Shown: one piece after another, positions 1 through 8,500 of the stretch
Position numbering within the stretch: position 1 is the stretch's first letter
Layout: each line of letters opens with the position of its first letter
Assembly: GCA_934454635.1 (NCBI GenBank)
Contig: CAKSFR010000011.1
Span: 39,682 to 103,681 of the forward strand
Length of the DNA: 64,000 nt
Origin: an uncultured Ruminiclostridium sp.
GTDB lineage: Bacteria; Bacillota; Clostridia; Oscillospirales; Ruminococcaceae
Direction: 5' to 3'
The notes under the pieces: model-generated
Told to the model about the DNA's origin: nothing
Database searches by the model: none
What the model saw: the letters and a program-made list of their open reading frames with translations, nothing else
Translations under genes and position numbers: made by a program

Positions 1-202
1 ATTGGGAAACGGCGATACTCATCTTCACTGGCACTTGTTTCCAAGAAGAAACGGCGACATTGACGGGTACGGAAATAACGGCAAAGGTCCGGTCTGGTGG
101 TATCCCATGGAGAAAATGTATGATGACAGCAGCCGTCCAAATAATGAAGAACTTGAAGACATGAAGCAAAAGCTTCTCTCGGAATTGAACAAGTTGATAT
201 AG
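1..202 (+). CDS. HIT-family protein, C-terminal fragment
   Basis: The reading frame is open from the window edge and ends at a TAG stop, so the true start lies outside the window. The visible 66 residues contain a histidine-triad signature, HLHWHLFPR, which is the HxHxHxx motif of HIT nucleotide hydrolases/transferases. The last residues (KQKLLSELNKLI) form a short helix. The precise substrate cannot be judged from the fragment. A strong hairpin terminator follows about 50 bases downstream. Confidence 0.75.
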   Translation, partial: LGNGDTHLHWHLFPRRNGDIDGYGNNGKGPVWWYPMEKMYDDSSRPNNEELEDMKQKLLSELNKLI

Positions 203-250
203 CTTTCGCGCCGACTGATTTTAACAGAGCGGCAAAATCCGGAAATATAA

Positions 251-292
251 CAAGACCTCCTGCGGTTCACAACACCACAGGAGGTCTTTCTT
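251..292 (+). terminator. Rho-independent terminator after the HIT gene
   Basis: The arms AGACCTCCTG (253-262) and CAGGAGGTCT (278-287) are perfectly complementary and are followed by TTCTTGTT. It sits between the HIT gene on + and the DUF3021 gene ending on -, and may serve both. Confidence 0.75.
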
Positions 293-325
293 GTTACGAT
301 TTATACTGTATTGATCAGGAATTTT

Positions 326-766
326 TTAATCCTTATTCATCTGCTCAAGCTTTTTGTTTACCTTGTCCGCAAGCTGCTTGCCCCGATAATAATTGATGAA
401 ATACGTCGCGGCATAAACCGCAAATATCGAAAGCATCATAAACAAAACGCCCGGAATCGTGAATTTGTACCAGTTGAACCACGCCCCAAAGCCGAGCACG
501 ACCGCGCATATAAACAGAAAATGTACGCTGCGGCGCACGATTTCTTCGCGTCTGCTAACGTCGTACTTGTCCACAATTATCAGCGTCCCAAGCCCTGTAA
601 CAAACCCTACCGCGAGTATCTGCGGGAGGATAAGCAGGCTGACCTTTTCTGTCATAATGTCGCCGCCGGATCCAATAACATTTATGAACATCCAGAATGT
701 GCATATCACAAGCGTAGCGGTCGTTATTGTCGAGCAAAGCGAAAACAGTCTCATTATTTTTTTCAT
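326..766 (-). CDS. DUF3021 family membrane protein
   Basis: A 146-residue protein with four hydrophobic segments (about residues 8-30, 40-62, 77-95 and 100-120) and a basic C-terminal tail ending in a short helix. The start at 766 (MKKIMRLF) is preferred over an upstream in-frame ATG at 802 because AAAGGA lies 8 bases before it. Small four-helix proteins of this family typically lie directly downstream of a LytTR gene, as here (79-base gap). The gene is the last of an apparent four-gene operon with an ABC transporter. Its molecular role is unknown; membrane partner of the LytTR protein is an inference. Confidence 0.75.
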   Translation of the reverse strand: MKKIMRLFSLCSTITTATLVICTFWMFINVIGSGGDIMTEKVSLLILPQILAVGFVTGLGTLIIVDKYDVSRREEIVRRSVHFLFICAVVLGFGAWFNWYKFTIPGVLFMMLSIFAVYAATYFINYYRGKQLADKVNKKLEQMNKD

Positions 767-786
767 ATCGTAAATCCTTTCCCAAC

Positions 787-843
787 TTATACTATTTTTC
801 AAGCTTCCTATAGAAGTTGTCTACATATTGATTAGGAATTAGT
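787..843. repeat. Short copy of the intergenic hairpin repeat (family R2)
   Basis: Read on the minus strand, this piece begins AATACTAATTCC and ends GAAGCTTGAAAAATAGTAT. Both ends match the elements at 28738-28830 and 55685-55845. The GC-rich hairpin core of those copies is absent, and it lies between the DUF3021 and LytTR genes. Confidence 0.5.
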
Positions 844-844
844 A

Positions 845-1285
845 TTAAAGTCCGAAATGTTTTTTCAGCAGCGGGACATACTGTCGTGAAATAACGACCG
901 TTTCGCCGTTTTTTAGCACCGCCTCAAACCGCCCGCTTATCGACGGAACCAGCTTGCGCACTTTTGACAGGTTTACAATCGCAGACTTTGAAACGCGCAG
1001 GAAATCCGTGCCGCCGAACTGCTCTTCAAGCTCGTAAAGCTTGCTTTTTATCTCAAAAACTTCCTTTTCGCCATAAGCGAACACCTTATTGTCAACCGAT
1101 TCAAAATAATACACATTTTTAGGGTCGATAACGCGTATGCTCCCGTCGTCGAGGTAACCCGTAAACGGATTTCTGCCCGATTTTATATTTAATATCAGTT
1201 TCATAAGCTGCTCGTCAAGATCGTTTGTACGAATAACGATTTCTTCTTCGCCGTTTGGCGGGAGCGGCTCTATCGTAATTTTCAT
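845..1285 (-). CDS. LytTR DNA-binding domain regulator
   Basis: A 146-residue protein without a receiver domain. Residues ~45-146 form a LytTR DNA-binding domain: the stretch around KNVYYFESVDNKVFAY, then FLRVSKSAIVNLSKV, then the GRFEAVLKNGE strand pair and RQYVPLLKKHFGL are diagnostic. The start at 1285 (MKITIEPL) has AAAGGA about 10 bases upstream. It lies 45 bases after the ABC permease gene and before the DUF3021 gene, the usual order for these small LytTR operons. It probably autoregulates the operon and may control the ABC transporter; this is inferred from position. Confidence 0.9.
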   Translation of the reverse strand: MKITIEPLPPNGEEEIVIRTNDLDEQLMKLILNIKSGRNPFTGYLDDGSIRVIDPKNVYYFESVDNKVFAYGEKEVFEIKSKLYELEEQFGGTDFLRVSKSAIVNLSKVRKLVPSISGRFEAVLKNGETVVISRQYVPLLKKHFGL

Positions 1286-1330
1286 ATCATAATTTCCTTT
1301 CATTTTCGGGCAGATTTCCGTTTTCGTCGG

Positions 1331-2254
1331 TTATCTGTCCGAAAATCTCTTTTTACGCGCAACAATAACCGCAGCACCCGCTAATATTATACCACAAATC
1401 AGAATAATTGCAACCTCTCCCCAGACGGGCAGTATCTCATCTCCGAACGATATCGTAACGCCCATTTCACGAGCATATTCCTCAGCGACAGTTTCACTGA
1501 ACTCCGCGCCGAAGTCCGCAAAAAGAGTTTCGGAGGCGTGAGCGGTCATAACGCTGCGCAGCATTGACGTTCCGTAGAGTACGGGAGTGCATTTGAGGAA
1601 GCTCTGAACGCCCTCGGGAAGTCCGCCCATGGGAATATATATCGCGCCGAGAAATCCCACAAGCGTTCCGATAACTGTCCCGAAGCCCGACCAAGCGCCC
1701 TCGTTTTTCACGAACTGCGAGATAAGATTCATCAGCGCCGCGTATGTGAACGAGTTTGCTGCAATCATTCCGATTATTTCAAGATTTTCAAGGATCGAAA
1801 ACGCCTGCGCGCCCTGTGAAACAACGTAAATTTCGGAAATAATAAGCGTGATAATTCCGATTATCATTGAGCAGATCCACGCCGCGCCGATATATCCGAG
1901 CGAGATTTTCAGCCGAGAAACGGGTGAAACGAAGAAGCTCTGCATTCTGTGCTCGGACGAATCCTTTATCTGAAATCCGATAAGCGTAAGCGTTACCGTT
2001 ACCGTGTTTACCGCGAGAATACCCGCGACCGTCCAGAGCAGGAAGTATATTCTCGCGTTGCTTTCGACTTGATCGAGGTTGCTTAGGTGCATTTCGTCCG
2101 CCGTGTTGACAATGCTCTGTATGTTCATATCGCCGAGAAAGAAAAGCATAAGCGCGATAACGATAATCATTGTGAGCAGCGAGAAGAAAACCGTTCCCCT
2201 GTCACGGAAATAGCGCTTGAGATTGCGCCCGATAAGTGTTGTTGTCTGTTTCAT
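1331..2254 (-). CDS. ABC-2 type transporter permease
   Basis: A 307-residue integral membrane protein with an N-terminal TM segment near residue 20-40, a large extracytoplasmic loop (about 40-95), a cluster of four to five TM segments (95-250) and a C-terminal TM segment ending in the basic RKKRFSDR tail. This is the ABC2_membrane layout of drug or antibiotic resistance permeases. The start at 2254 (MKQTTTLIG) is supported by GGAGG 8 bases upstream; that ribosome site lies just beyond the stop of the ATPase gene. It forms the transporter with the ATPase encoded immediately upstream. Confidence 0.85.
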   Translation of the reverse strand: MKQTTTLIGRNLKRYFRDRGTVFFSLLTMIIVIALMLFFLGDMNIQSIVNTADEMHLSNLDQVESNARIYFLLWTVAGILAVNTVTVTLTLIGFQIKDSSEHRMQSFFVSPVSRLKISLGYIGAAWICSMIIGIITLIISEIYVVSQGAQAFSILENLEIIGMIAANSFTYAALMNLISQFVKNEGAWSGFGTVIGTLVGFLGAIYIPMGGLPEGVQSFLKCTPVLYGTSMLRSVMTAHASETLFADFGAEFSETVAEEYAREMGVTISFGDEILPVWGEVAIILICGIILAGAAVIVARKKRFSDR

Positions 2255-2268
2255 TTTCGTTCCTCCCA

Positions 2269-3180
2269 TTAATCATTCAGCGCCTTGCCGCAGGCGTTCA
2301 GAAATACGTCGTCCATGGTTCCTTGCACGACCTCGAAGCCGTTTATTTTTTCACCGAGCTTTTCGAGTATCGGAAGCGCGTCAACGGTGACTTTAAGCGG
2401 AACTATAACAATCCCCTCGCGTTCGGTGTGTTCAAATCCGAGCTTATCGAGTTCCGCCTTTACCTGCGCGATATCCTTAGGCTGAATTTTCAGCGAATCG
2501 TGCGCGAAACGCTCTTTCAGCTCAAACGGAGTGCCCGACGCAACAACTTTTCCGCTGTCAAGCAGGACGATGTGGTTCGCCTGCGCGGCTTCCTCCATGT
2601 AATGCGTGGTAAGAAAAACGGTCATTCCGTAGTCGCTGCGCAGCTTCCCGACCGTTTCCCAGACGCTTCGGCGGGTCGCGGGGTCAAGTCCCGTAGTCGG
2701 CTCGTCAAGAAAGAGTATTTCCGGCGTATGCATAAGCGCGGCAGCAATCTCGCAGCGCCTTTTCTGTCCGCCCGAGAGCTTTCCGTAACGTCTTTTCAGA
2801 ACATCATCAAGCTTCAGCAGCTTTGTCACTCTCGCGAGGCTTTCGCGGTTTTTACGCGAGTTTTTTTCGTAAAGGCTTCCGCGGCAAAGCAGATTTTCTT
2901 CGACCGTCAGTATATCGTCAAGACAGTTCTGCTGCCATACAATTCCTATCTTTCGGCGGATAAGCTCGTTTTCCTTTCCCAGCGCGCGTCCGCAGACGGT
3001 AACTTCTCCGTCCGTAGGCTCAAGAAGCGTTGCCAGCATATTGATAACCGTGGATTTTCCCGCGCCGTTTACGCCGAGAAATCCGAAAAGCTCTCCCTTT
3101 TCAACACTGAAGCTGACTCCGTCAACCGCTTTGACATTCCCGAAATATTTCCTCAGATTTTCGGATTTTATAATGTTCAT
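2269..3180 (-). CDS. ABC transporter ATP-binding protein (drug-resistance type)
   Basis: A 303-residue ATPase. Walker A is GVNGAGKST (about residue 38), the signature is LSGGQKRR, Walker B is ILFLDEPTTGLD and the H-loop is TTHYMEEA. The C-terminal ~80 residues after the nucleotide-binding domain match the extension seen in DrrA-type subunits. It is the first gene of the operon (ATPase, permease, LytTR, DUF3021) with a promoter directly upstream. The substrate is not deducible; export of a toxic amphiphile or peptide is the family expectation. Confidence 0.9.
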   Translation of the reverse strand: MNIIKSENLRKYFGNVKAVDGVSFSVEKGELFGFLGVNGAGKSTVINMLATLLEPTDGEVTVCGRALGKENELIRRKIGIVWQQNCLDDILTVEENLLCRGSLYEKNSRKNRESLARVTKLLKLDDVLKRRYGKLSGGQKRRCEIAAALMHTPEILFLDEPTTGLDPATRRSVWETVGKLRSDYGMTVFLTTHYMEEAAQANHIVLLDSGKVVASGTPFELKERFAHDSLKIQPKDIAQVKAELDKLGFEHTEREGIVIVPLKVTVDALPILEKLGEKINGFEVVQGTMDDVFLNACGKALND

Positions 3181-3215
3181 CTCAGTATTTCCTTTCCGTC
3201 TTTGATTACAGTTAC

Positions 3216-3244
3216 AGTATAGCAGGCACGGAGAGCAAACGCAA
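3216..3244 (-). promoter_or_regulatory. Candidate sigma-A promoter of the ABC/LytTR operon
   Basis: On the minus strand the sequence reads TTGCGT, 17 bases, TATACT. Transcription would start about 30 bases upstream of the ATPase start codon. Confidence 0.5.
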
Positions 3245-3283
3245 GCGATTTTCGCTGACCTGTAAAATAGGACGGGTGAAATG

Positions 3284-3322
3284 CAAAAAAATATGACCCG
3301 AAAAGATCTCTCCTTTCGGGTC
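3284..3322 (-). terminator. Rho-independent terminator after the CPBP gene
   Basis: The arms GACCCGAAA (3295-3303) and TTTCGGGTC (3314-3322) form a perfect stem. On the minus strand a run of seven T follows at 3285-3291. It separates the CPBP/TetR operon from the ABC operon. Confidence 0.7.
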
Positions 3323-3345
3323 TACCGGTTTATGTAACCGCTTTT

Positions 3346-3443
3346 ATACTCAGCGCCAATTAAAAACTATGCAAAAAATCGAGTGTAATCTTTGTATGGG
3401 CTATACTAGAATTTTTATCTATGGTCTTATTGGTGCTTAGTAT
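3346..3443. repeat. MITE-like element R1, copy A
   Basis: A 98-bp element whose ends are ATACTCAGCGCCAAT and ATTGGTGCTTAGTAT, 15-bp near-perfect terminal inverted repeats. The interior is nearly identical to copies B (22551-22652) and D (55143-55244). It abuts the stop codon of the CPBP gene. Confidence 0.8.
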
Positions 3444-4171
3444 TAGGCAGCTGCGAGCTTTTTGTGCTTCATTGCCAGCCATATTCCGTAACCTGCGGAT
3501 ACAACGGTAAGGAATATCGTCCCTATTATATCGAATATCTGCGTGTCTGCCGCAGCGCTGAAAGCGCTCGAAGCGTTGACTATAAAATGTGCGACCGCAC
3601 AGGGAATGATGCTCTTTCCGAACATGAATACCATTGTAAAGCAGAAGCCCACCGCGCAGGCGTAAATTATCTGACATACCGTACCGAACAGCGGCGCACC
3701 GTTCAGCAGATTAACAATATGCCCAAATCCGAACGTCAGCGAGGAAACGATAACCGCGCTTGTGACGCCGCTCTTGCGCATACATACGAACAGCAGTCCG
3801 CGCATAGTCAGCTCCTCGACAACGCCCGAAATTCCCAGAGCGATCGCCGTGATAATACACTCGCCGAGGGACGGTTCAACGGTTACGCCGTTCCAGAAAT
3901 TTATGGTGCAGATAGCCGCGAGCGGGATAAAGAACAGAAATTTCTTCAAGCTGCCCTTAAATCCGCACAAGCCGTATTTCTCCGCCAGACCGTTTCTAAA
4001 CATGAAAATCAGCAACACAGCAAGCAACGCCGCCGAAAAGAACACGGTTATCAGGTGCGGGATACCTATTGTATTGGCGGAAATACCGTCCGAAACGCTT
4101 ACGCCGACAATGTAAACGGCTATCCACATTAAGGCAAAAAAGATCTCACTTTTTTCATATATTTTTCTCAT
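3443..4171 (-). CDS. CPBP family intramembrane glutamic endopeptidase
   Basis: A 242-residue polytopic membrane protein of the CAAX protease/bacteriocin-processing (Abi) family. The three motifs are present: EELTMRG (EExxxR), FGFGHI (FxxxH) and HFIVN. About seven hydrophobic segments are visible. The start codon overlaps the TetR stop as ATGA, so the two genes are translationally coupled and share the promoter at 4783-4811. Family members process prenylated or peptide substrates or give self-immunity; the substrate here is unknown. The 3' end is immediately flanked by repeat R1. Confidence 0.9.
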   Translation of the reverse strand: MRKIYEKSEIFFALMWIAVYIVGVSVSDGISANTIGIPHLITVFFSAALLAVLLIFMFRNGLAEKYGLCGFKGSLKKFLFFIPLAAICTINFWNGVTVEPSLGECIITAIALGISGVVEELTMRGLLFVCMRKSGVTSAVIVSSLTFGFGHIVNLLNGAPLFGTVCQIIYACAVGFCFTMVFMFGKSIIPCAVAHFIVNASSAFSAAADTQIFDIIGTIFLTVVSAGYGIWLAMKHKKLAAA

Positions 4172-4740
4172 ATATTTTCTCTCCCCATCATTCCTATAAC
4201 GCCCATAAAGACGTCGTTCAGAATTTTTTTGAAATATTCCTCGTCACAGTCCATGGAATTATTCGCCAGCAGTCCCGAAATTCCGTGAACCGTAAGAAAC
4301 AGCGCCGCAAATACGTCCCTGCTCTGCTGTTCGGAAATTCCCGCCTCTCCGCGAAGAATTGAAAAAATCGGTGCAAGCTCGTCGCCGCCGATAAGCTCTC
4401 CGAAGCCCTTATTTGCATATTTGTCCGACTGGAACAAAAATCGGAACAAATGCTTTTCCTCCGCCGCAAACTTTATATACCTAAGCCCGATTTCAAGCAT
4501 AGGATTCTCGCTGCGGCTGTCTATATCCATGATGTACTCGGTGTGAAACCTGTCCGCTTCGGCATATATCTCGTCTTTCAGCTCGTCTACCGAAGCAAAT
4601 TGATACATTATCGGCTGAGTCGAGCAGTTAAGCGCAGAAGCCGTCTTTCGGACGTTGAGCGCTTGTTCTCCACTGCTGCGAACAAGCTCAAACCCCGCTT
4701 TTATTATCATTTCCCTTGTTATCTGCTGTTTCGGCGGCAT
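4168..4740 (-). CDS. TetR family transcriptional regulator
   Basis: A 190-residue repressor. The N-terminal helix-turn-helix spans about residues 10-55 (TREMIIKAGFELVRSSGE followed by LNVRKTASALNCSTQPIMYQF). The rest is an all-helical ligand domain. AAAAGGAGA precedes the start. It overlaps the CPBP gene by 4 bases and is preceded by a strong promoter with a palindrome over the transcription start, so autorepression and control of the CPBP protease is the likely circuit. The ligand is unknown. Confidence 0.88.
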   Translation of the reverse strand: MPPKQQITREMIIKAGFELVRSSGEQALNVRKTASALNCSTQPIMYQFASVDELKDEIYAEADRFHTEYIMDIDSRSENPMLEIGLRYIKFAAEEKHLFRFLFQSDKYANKGFGELIGGDELAPIFSILRGEAGISEQQSRDVFAALFLTVHGISGLLANNSMDCDEEYFKKILNDVFMGVIGMMGRENI

Positions 4741-4756
4741 TATATTTCTCCTTTTT

Positions 4757-4784
4757 ATAACTGATGTTATATAACAGTTGTTAT
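4757..4784. promoter_or_regulatory. Candidate TetR operator
   Basis: A 28-bp palindrome built as ATAAC-n4-GTTATATAAC-n4-GTTAT, with 11 of 14 base pairs matching. It overlaps the -10 box and start region of the minus-strand promoter of the TetR/CPBP operon. Confidence 0.6.
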
Positions 4785-4811
4785 TATAGCATTAAAGATT
4801 TTGTTTGTCAA
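4783..4811 (-). promoter_or_regulatory. Sigma-A promoter of the TetR/CPBP operon
   Basis: The minus strand reads TTGACA, 17 bases, TATAAT, a full consensus match. Confidence 0.75.
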
Positions 4812-4823
4812 TACCCTAAAAAG

Positions 4824-4860
4824 AAAAAAATCCGAAAAATCAAAAACTTTTCGGATTTTT
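4824..4860 (-). terminator. Terminator after the DtxR-type gene
   Basis: The arms AAAAATCCGAAAA and TTTTCGGATTTTT flank a short loop. T runs on both strands make it potentially bidirectional. It lies between the convergently placed end of the DtxR-type gene and the TetR promoter. Confidence 0.65.
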
Positions 4861-4913
4861 GTTATATTTTTGACATTTTTGCCGTGCTGTCTTTCGGCTC
4901 AACTTTCTCAGCT

Positions 4914-5285
4914 TCATTTGAGCTTCGCTATATGCTCCTTTATCTTACTGAATGTCTGGTCGCTTATATCATGCTCGATCTTGCAGGCGTCCTCCGCCGC
5001 AGTCTGTTCATCGACCCCGAGCTTTATCAGGCACGCCGTAAGAACACAGTGCCGCTCATAGATATTTTCCGCAACGTTCAATCCGCGCTCCGTAAGCGTA
5101 ATATAACCGTCCTTATCGATTTCTATATATTCGTCCTTTTTGAGTATGCCGACCGCCCTGCTCACACTGGGCTTTGAAAGATTCATTTCCCGTGCTATAT
5201 CAATTGAGCGAACCTCGCCCGTACGACGTTTAAGCACGAGTATTGTTTCAAGATACATTTCGCCGGATTCATAAATTTTCGCCAT
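4914..5285 (-). CDS. DtxR/MntR-type metal-dependent regulator
   Basis: A 123-residue protein with an N-terminal winged helix (YLETILVL, then VRSIDIAREMNLSKPSVSRAV, residues ~10-60) and the helical dimerisation/metal domain that follows (ITLTERGLNVAENIYERH, then AEDACKIEHDIS). The E-x-x-H placements (AENIYERH and CKIEHD) are those that bind Mn or Fe in MntR/IdeR. The length suits the short, SH3-less MntR type. A monocistronic unit with its own promoter. No FeoAB or Mn transporter is adjacent, so its targets lie elsewhere. Confidence 0.88.
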   Translation of the reverse strand: MAKIYESGEMYLETILVLKRRTGEVRSIDIAREMNLSKPSVSRAVGILKKDEYIEIDKDGYITLTERGLNVAENIYERHCVLTACLIKLGVDEQTAAEDACKIEHDISDQTFSKIKEHIAKLK

Positions 5286-5330
5286 AAAGTCACCGTCCGC
5301 TTTCGTGCAGTTTAATCTGCTGATACATAT

Positions 5331-5359
5331 ATAATAACACAGCAGCGGCGAAAAATCAA
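5331..5359 (-). promoter_or_regulatory. Sigma-A promoter of the DtxR-type gene
   Basis: The minus strand reads TTGATT, 17 bases, TATTAT, about 45 bases before the start codon. Confidence 0.55.
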
Positions 5360-5448
5360 GAAGAATTTACCATTTATTTGCAAAAGTTTTAGGTCGGCGC
5401 GGTGACATTCATAACAATAAGCTTTGATAACGAAATTAGCATCTTGTC

Positions 5449-5477
5449 TTGACACAACACAACAAGTGTGCTAAAAT
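5449..5477 (+). promoter_or_regulatory. Sigma-A promoter of the dockerin protein gene
   Basis: TTGACA, 17 bases, TAAAAT. The leader is about 60 bases and ends in AGGAGA, 7 bases before the ATG at 5547. Confidence 0.7.
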
Positions 5478-5546
5478 GAAATTATACATAAGCAGAAGCA
5501 TTATAGAATTTTTTTAAAATTTTGTATTATATTCAGGAGAGCAAAT

Positions 5547-8500
5547 ATGAACAAGTTATTTAAAAAAATCACAGCGGCAGTATCGACAGCGGCGGCAGTA
5601 ATTATCACCGGAATAGGTCTGGGCACGAGCTCCGGAGCGCAGGATCAACAGACTGTGTTAGACTTACGAGGATTATACCGCAATATCTCGATATCGGATA
5701 CATCTGTAACGGTCGGAACCGATAGCGTATCTGTTAACCCGAACGGCTATATAATCACGACCGAGGGCGAAAAAACAGATAATGGAATCCATATTTCGGT
5801 TCCGGCAGGTAAAACGCTGAACGTCACACTTAAAAATGTATACATGGTATGGAACACCCTTGACGTTACCGATGTTCGCGGCAAGCTGATACTTACTATT
5901 GAGGGAAATAATCATTTGTATGGCGGCTGGGCAAAAAACGGCGGCGAATTGGCAGCCATACAAAAGAACAGTACGGACGGCATTGTTGAGATTACCGGTT
6001 CAGGTTACCTCAAGGCAGAGGGAGGCGCTAACGGCGGCGCGGGAATAGGCAGCGGAGCCGGCGAAAAAACCGGCAACATAATCATCAGCGGGGGCACTAT
6101 AGACGCTTTCGGCGGAGTAAACGGCGGCGCAGGCATCGGCACGGGACGTCAAAGCAGCGGCGTCAATAATATTTGTGAAAATATCATTATTACGGGAGGC
6201 TCTGTAAACGCAGTCGGCGGAAAATGCCAAAACGTTGATGTATACGGAGCCAATATAGGACACGGAGTTACCGGAGATTCAGATTCAAATTATAAAGCGG
6301 GAGAATCTGTCACTCCCAAAAATGAAAAAAATGAAGATGTTTACCTGTACGGTCCCATAGCTTCTCCTTATTACTGGGCAAGAATCGACGGCGTTTACAG
6401 ACAATGCTGGGCTCATTATTACGATAACGTTATCGGACGTATAAGCAATGCTTACTTTTACCTTTCGGGGAAACCCCATTATGTAAATTGCGGCACTATC
6501 AATTACATTACCTTTGACAGCGCTACAAAAACTTTTGTCGAAGAAAAGTCCATTAAACAGCGCTTTATGGTTCTTCCCAAAAACGACGACATTCTTATCC
6601 GCGGCGAGGATTATACCTTTTCTCCCGATGACAAAGTTCTTACCGTAAAGACAACCAAGCCGCTCATAATTTCCAATGAATACTGCAATATGAACGGGTA
6701 TGTTCAAGACGCCAGCGATCGTATCGTAGTTGACATCCCCGCAGGCGAAACCGCGGATATTACCCTTAACGGGGTAAAAACCGCAGCGACAAACGGTCCG
6801 GCGTTGGAAATCCCGAATAACTGCAACGTTATACTGAGAATTGCAGATGATTCGGAAAATAATCTGACAGGAAGCGCGGGATATGCGGGCATACAGAAAA
6901 ACGGTTCGGGCGATGGCACGGGTCTGCTTGAAATCATAGGCGATACAGGCACTCTTACCGCAGCAGGCGGCGACGGCGGCGCGGGAATCGGCGGCGGCAG
7001 CGGCAGCAGCAGTTCAAACATCAAGATAAACGGCGTCAGTGAAATAACGGCAACCGGCGGTGACGGCGCTGCGGGTATCGGCGGCGGAAAAGGCGGCAGC
7101 GGTTCCGATATTGAAATAAACGGCACATGGGTAACCGCAACCGGCAATGGCGGCGGCGCGGGCATCGGCGGCGGCAGCGGAGGCGACGGTTCAGGCATCT
7201 TTTTACAAAAATCTCCGACAACGGCATACGGCAGCGGCGGCGGCGCAGGCATTGGCGGCGGAAACGGCGGCAGCGGTTCTGACATTGAAATGAACAACAA
7301 CGGTTCCATAACGGCAAACGGCGGCAATGACGGCGGCGCGGGCATCGGCGGCGGAAAAGACGGCAGCGGTTCCGATATTGACATAAACGGCTCTGTGGTA
7401 ACCGCAACCGGCAATGGCGGCGGCGCGGGTATCGGAGGCGGCAGCGGCGGCGACGGTTTCGGCATCATTTTAAGAGAATCTCCGGCAACGGTATACGGCA
7501 GCGGCGGCGGCGCAGGCATTGGCGGCGGAAACGGCGGCAGCGGTTCAAACATTGAACTGACCGTCAACGGTTCCGTAACGGTAAACGGCGGCAATGACGG
7601 CGGCGCGGGAATCGGCGGCGGCTGCGGAGGCAGCGGTTCACAGATTAGATTAATCGGAGAATTTATTTTAAAGGCAATCGGTGCCGGAGGCGGCGCAGGC
7701 GTTGGCGGCGGCAAGGGCGGCGCGTCTTCCGATATCATAATAAAAGAATGCTCTTTATATGCTTCTTCGATAGGCGCACAGCCGACCAACGGCAGTGACC
7801 CCGTTTATCTCCTCACGCTTGAAAATTGTTCTCCGAGCATTAATATTGACGGAGCCGATTATTTTAAAATAGAAGGTAATATTTATGCTTATCTTACCGT
7901 TGGCGAGCATACTTTTTCGCATGAAAACAATACTTTTTCAAGACGCTGCGTTACCGACAGCGAGAATAACCTCTACATTATAGGCTCTGCATTCACGATT
8001 GCGGGAAACGACCTTGTTTACGGTGAAGATTATACATACCGTGCCTCTATCGACAATTACACGGAACATGGCGTTCTTACGATATCAACGTCGAAGCCCG
8101 TAAAAATTTTCAATAAAAACGGCGCAGACGAAAGTACCGACGACCTGATTATAATCGACACTTCTTCGGGCGCACCCGCAAATGTCACTCTCGCGGGCGT
8201 AAATATAAACACCGCGAAAGGAACTCCCTTTTTAATCGAGGGCGGCGGCGACGTCAACCTTATCCTCGCCGACAATTCAGAAAACTCGCTGTTTTTTGAT
8301 ATCAGGCAAAATATTCAATTCGATTGCGCGGGCGTACAGAAGAACAACGCTTCATCAAAGCTTACTATAGCCTGTGAACACAGCGGCGAGGAAGATCACG
8401 TCTGCGGCAGGAGCTGCGGCGCGCTCTACACAAGAGGACACGACGGCGGCGCAGGTATCGGCGGCAGCAGCAATATTGACGGTTCAAACATTACAATAAA

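Noticed and set aside
2236..3222. 328-residue plus-strand frame opposite the ABC ATPase
   Set aside because: The minus strand encodes a complete ATPase with Walker and signature motifs; the plus frame is a shadow.
6704..7789. 361-residue minus-strand frame rich in LPPPIPAPP repeats
   Set aside because: It is the complement of the GGxGGAGIGGG-coding repeats of the dockerin gene; it has no ribosome site, and its sequence is fully explained by the GC-rich repeat on +.
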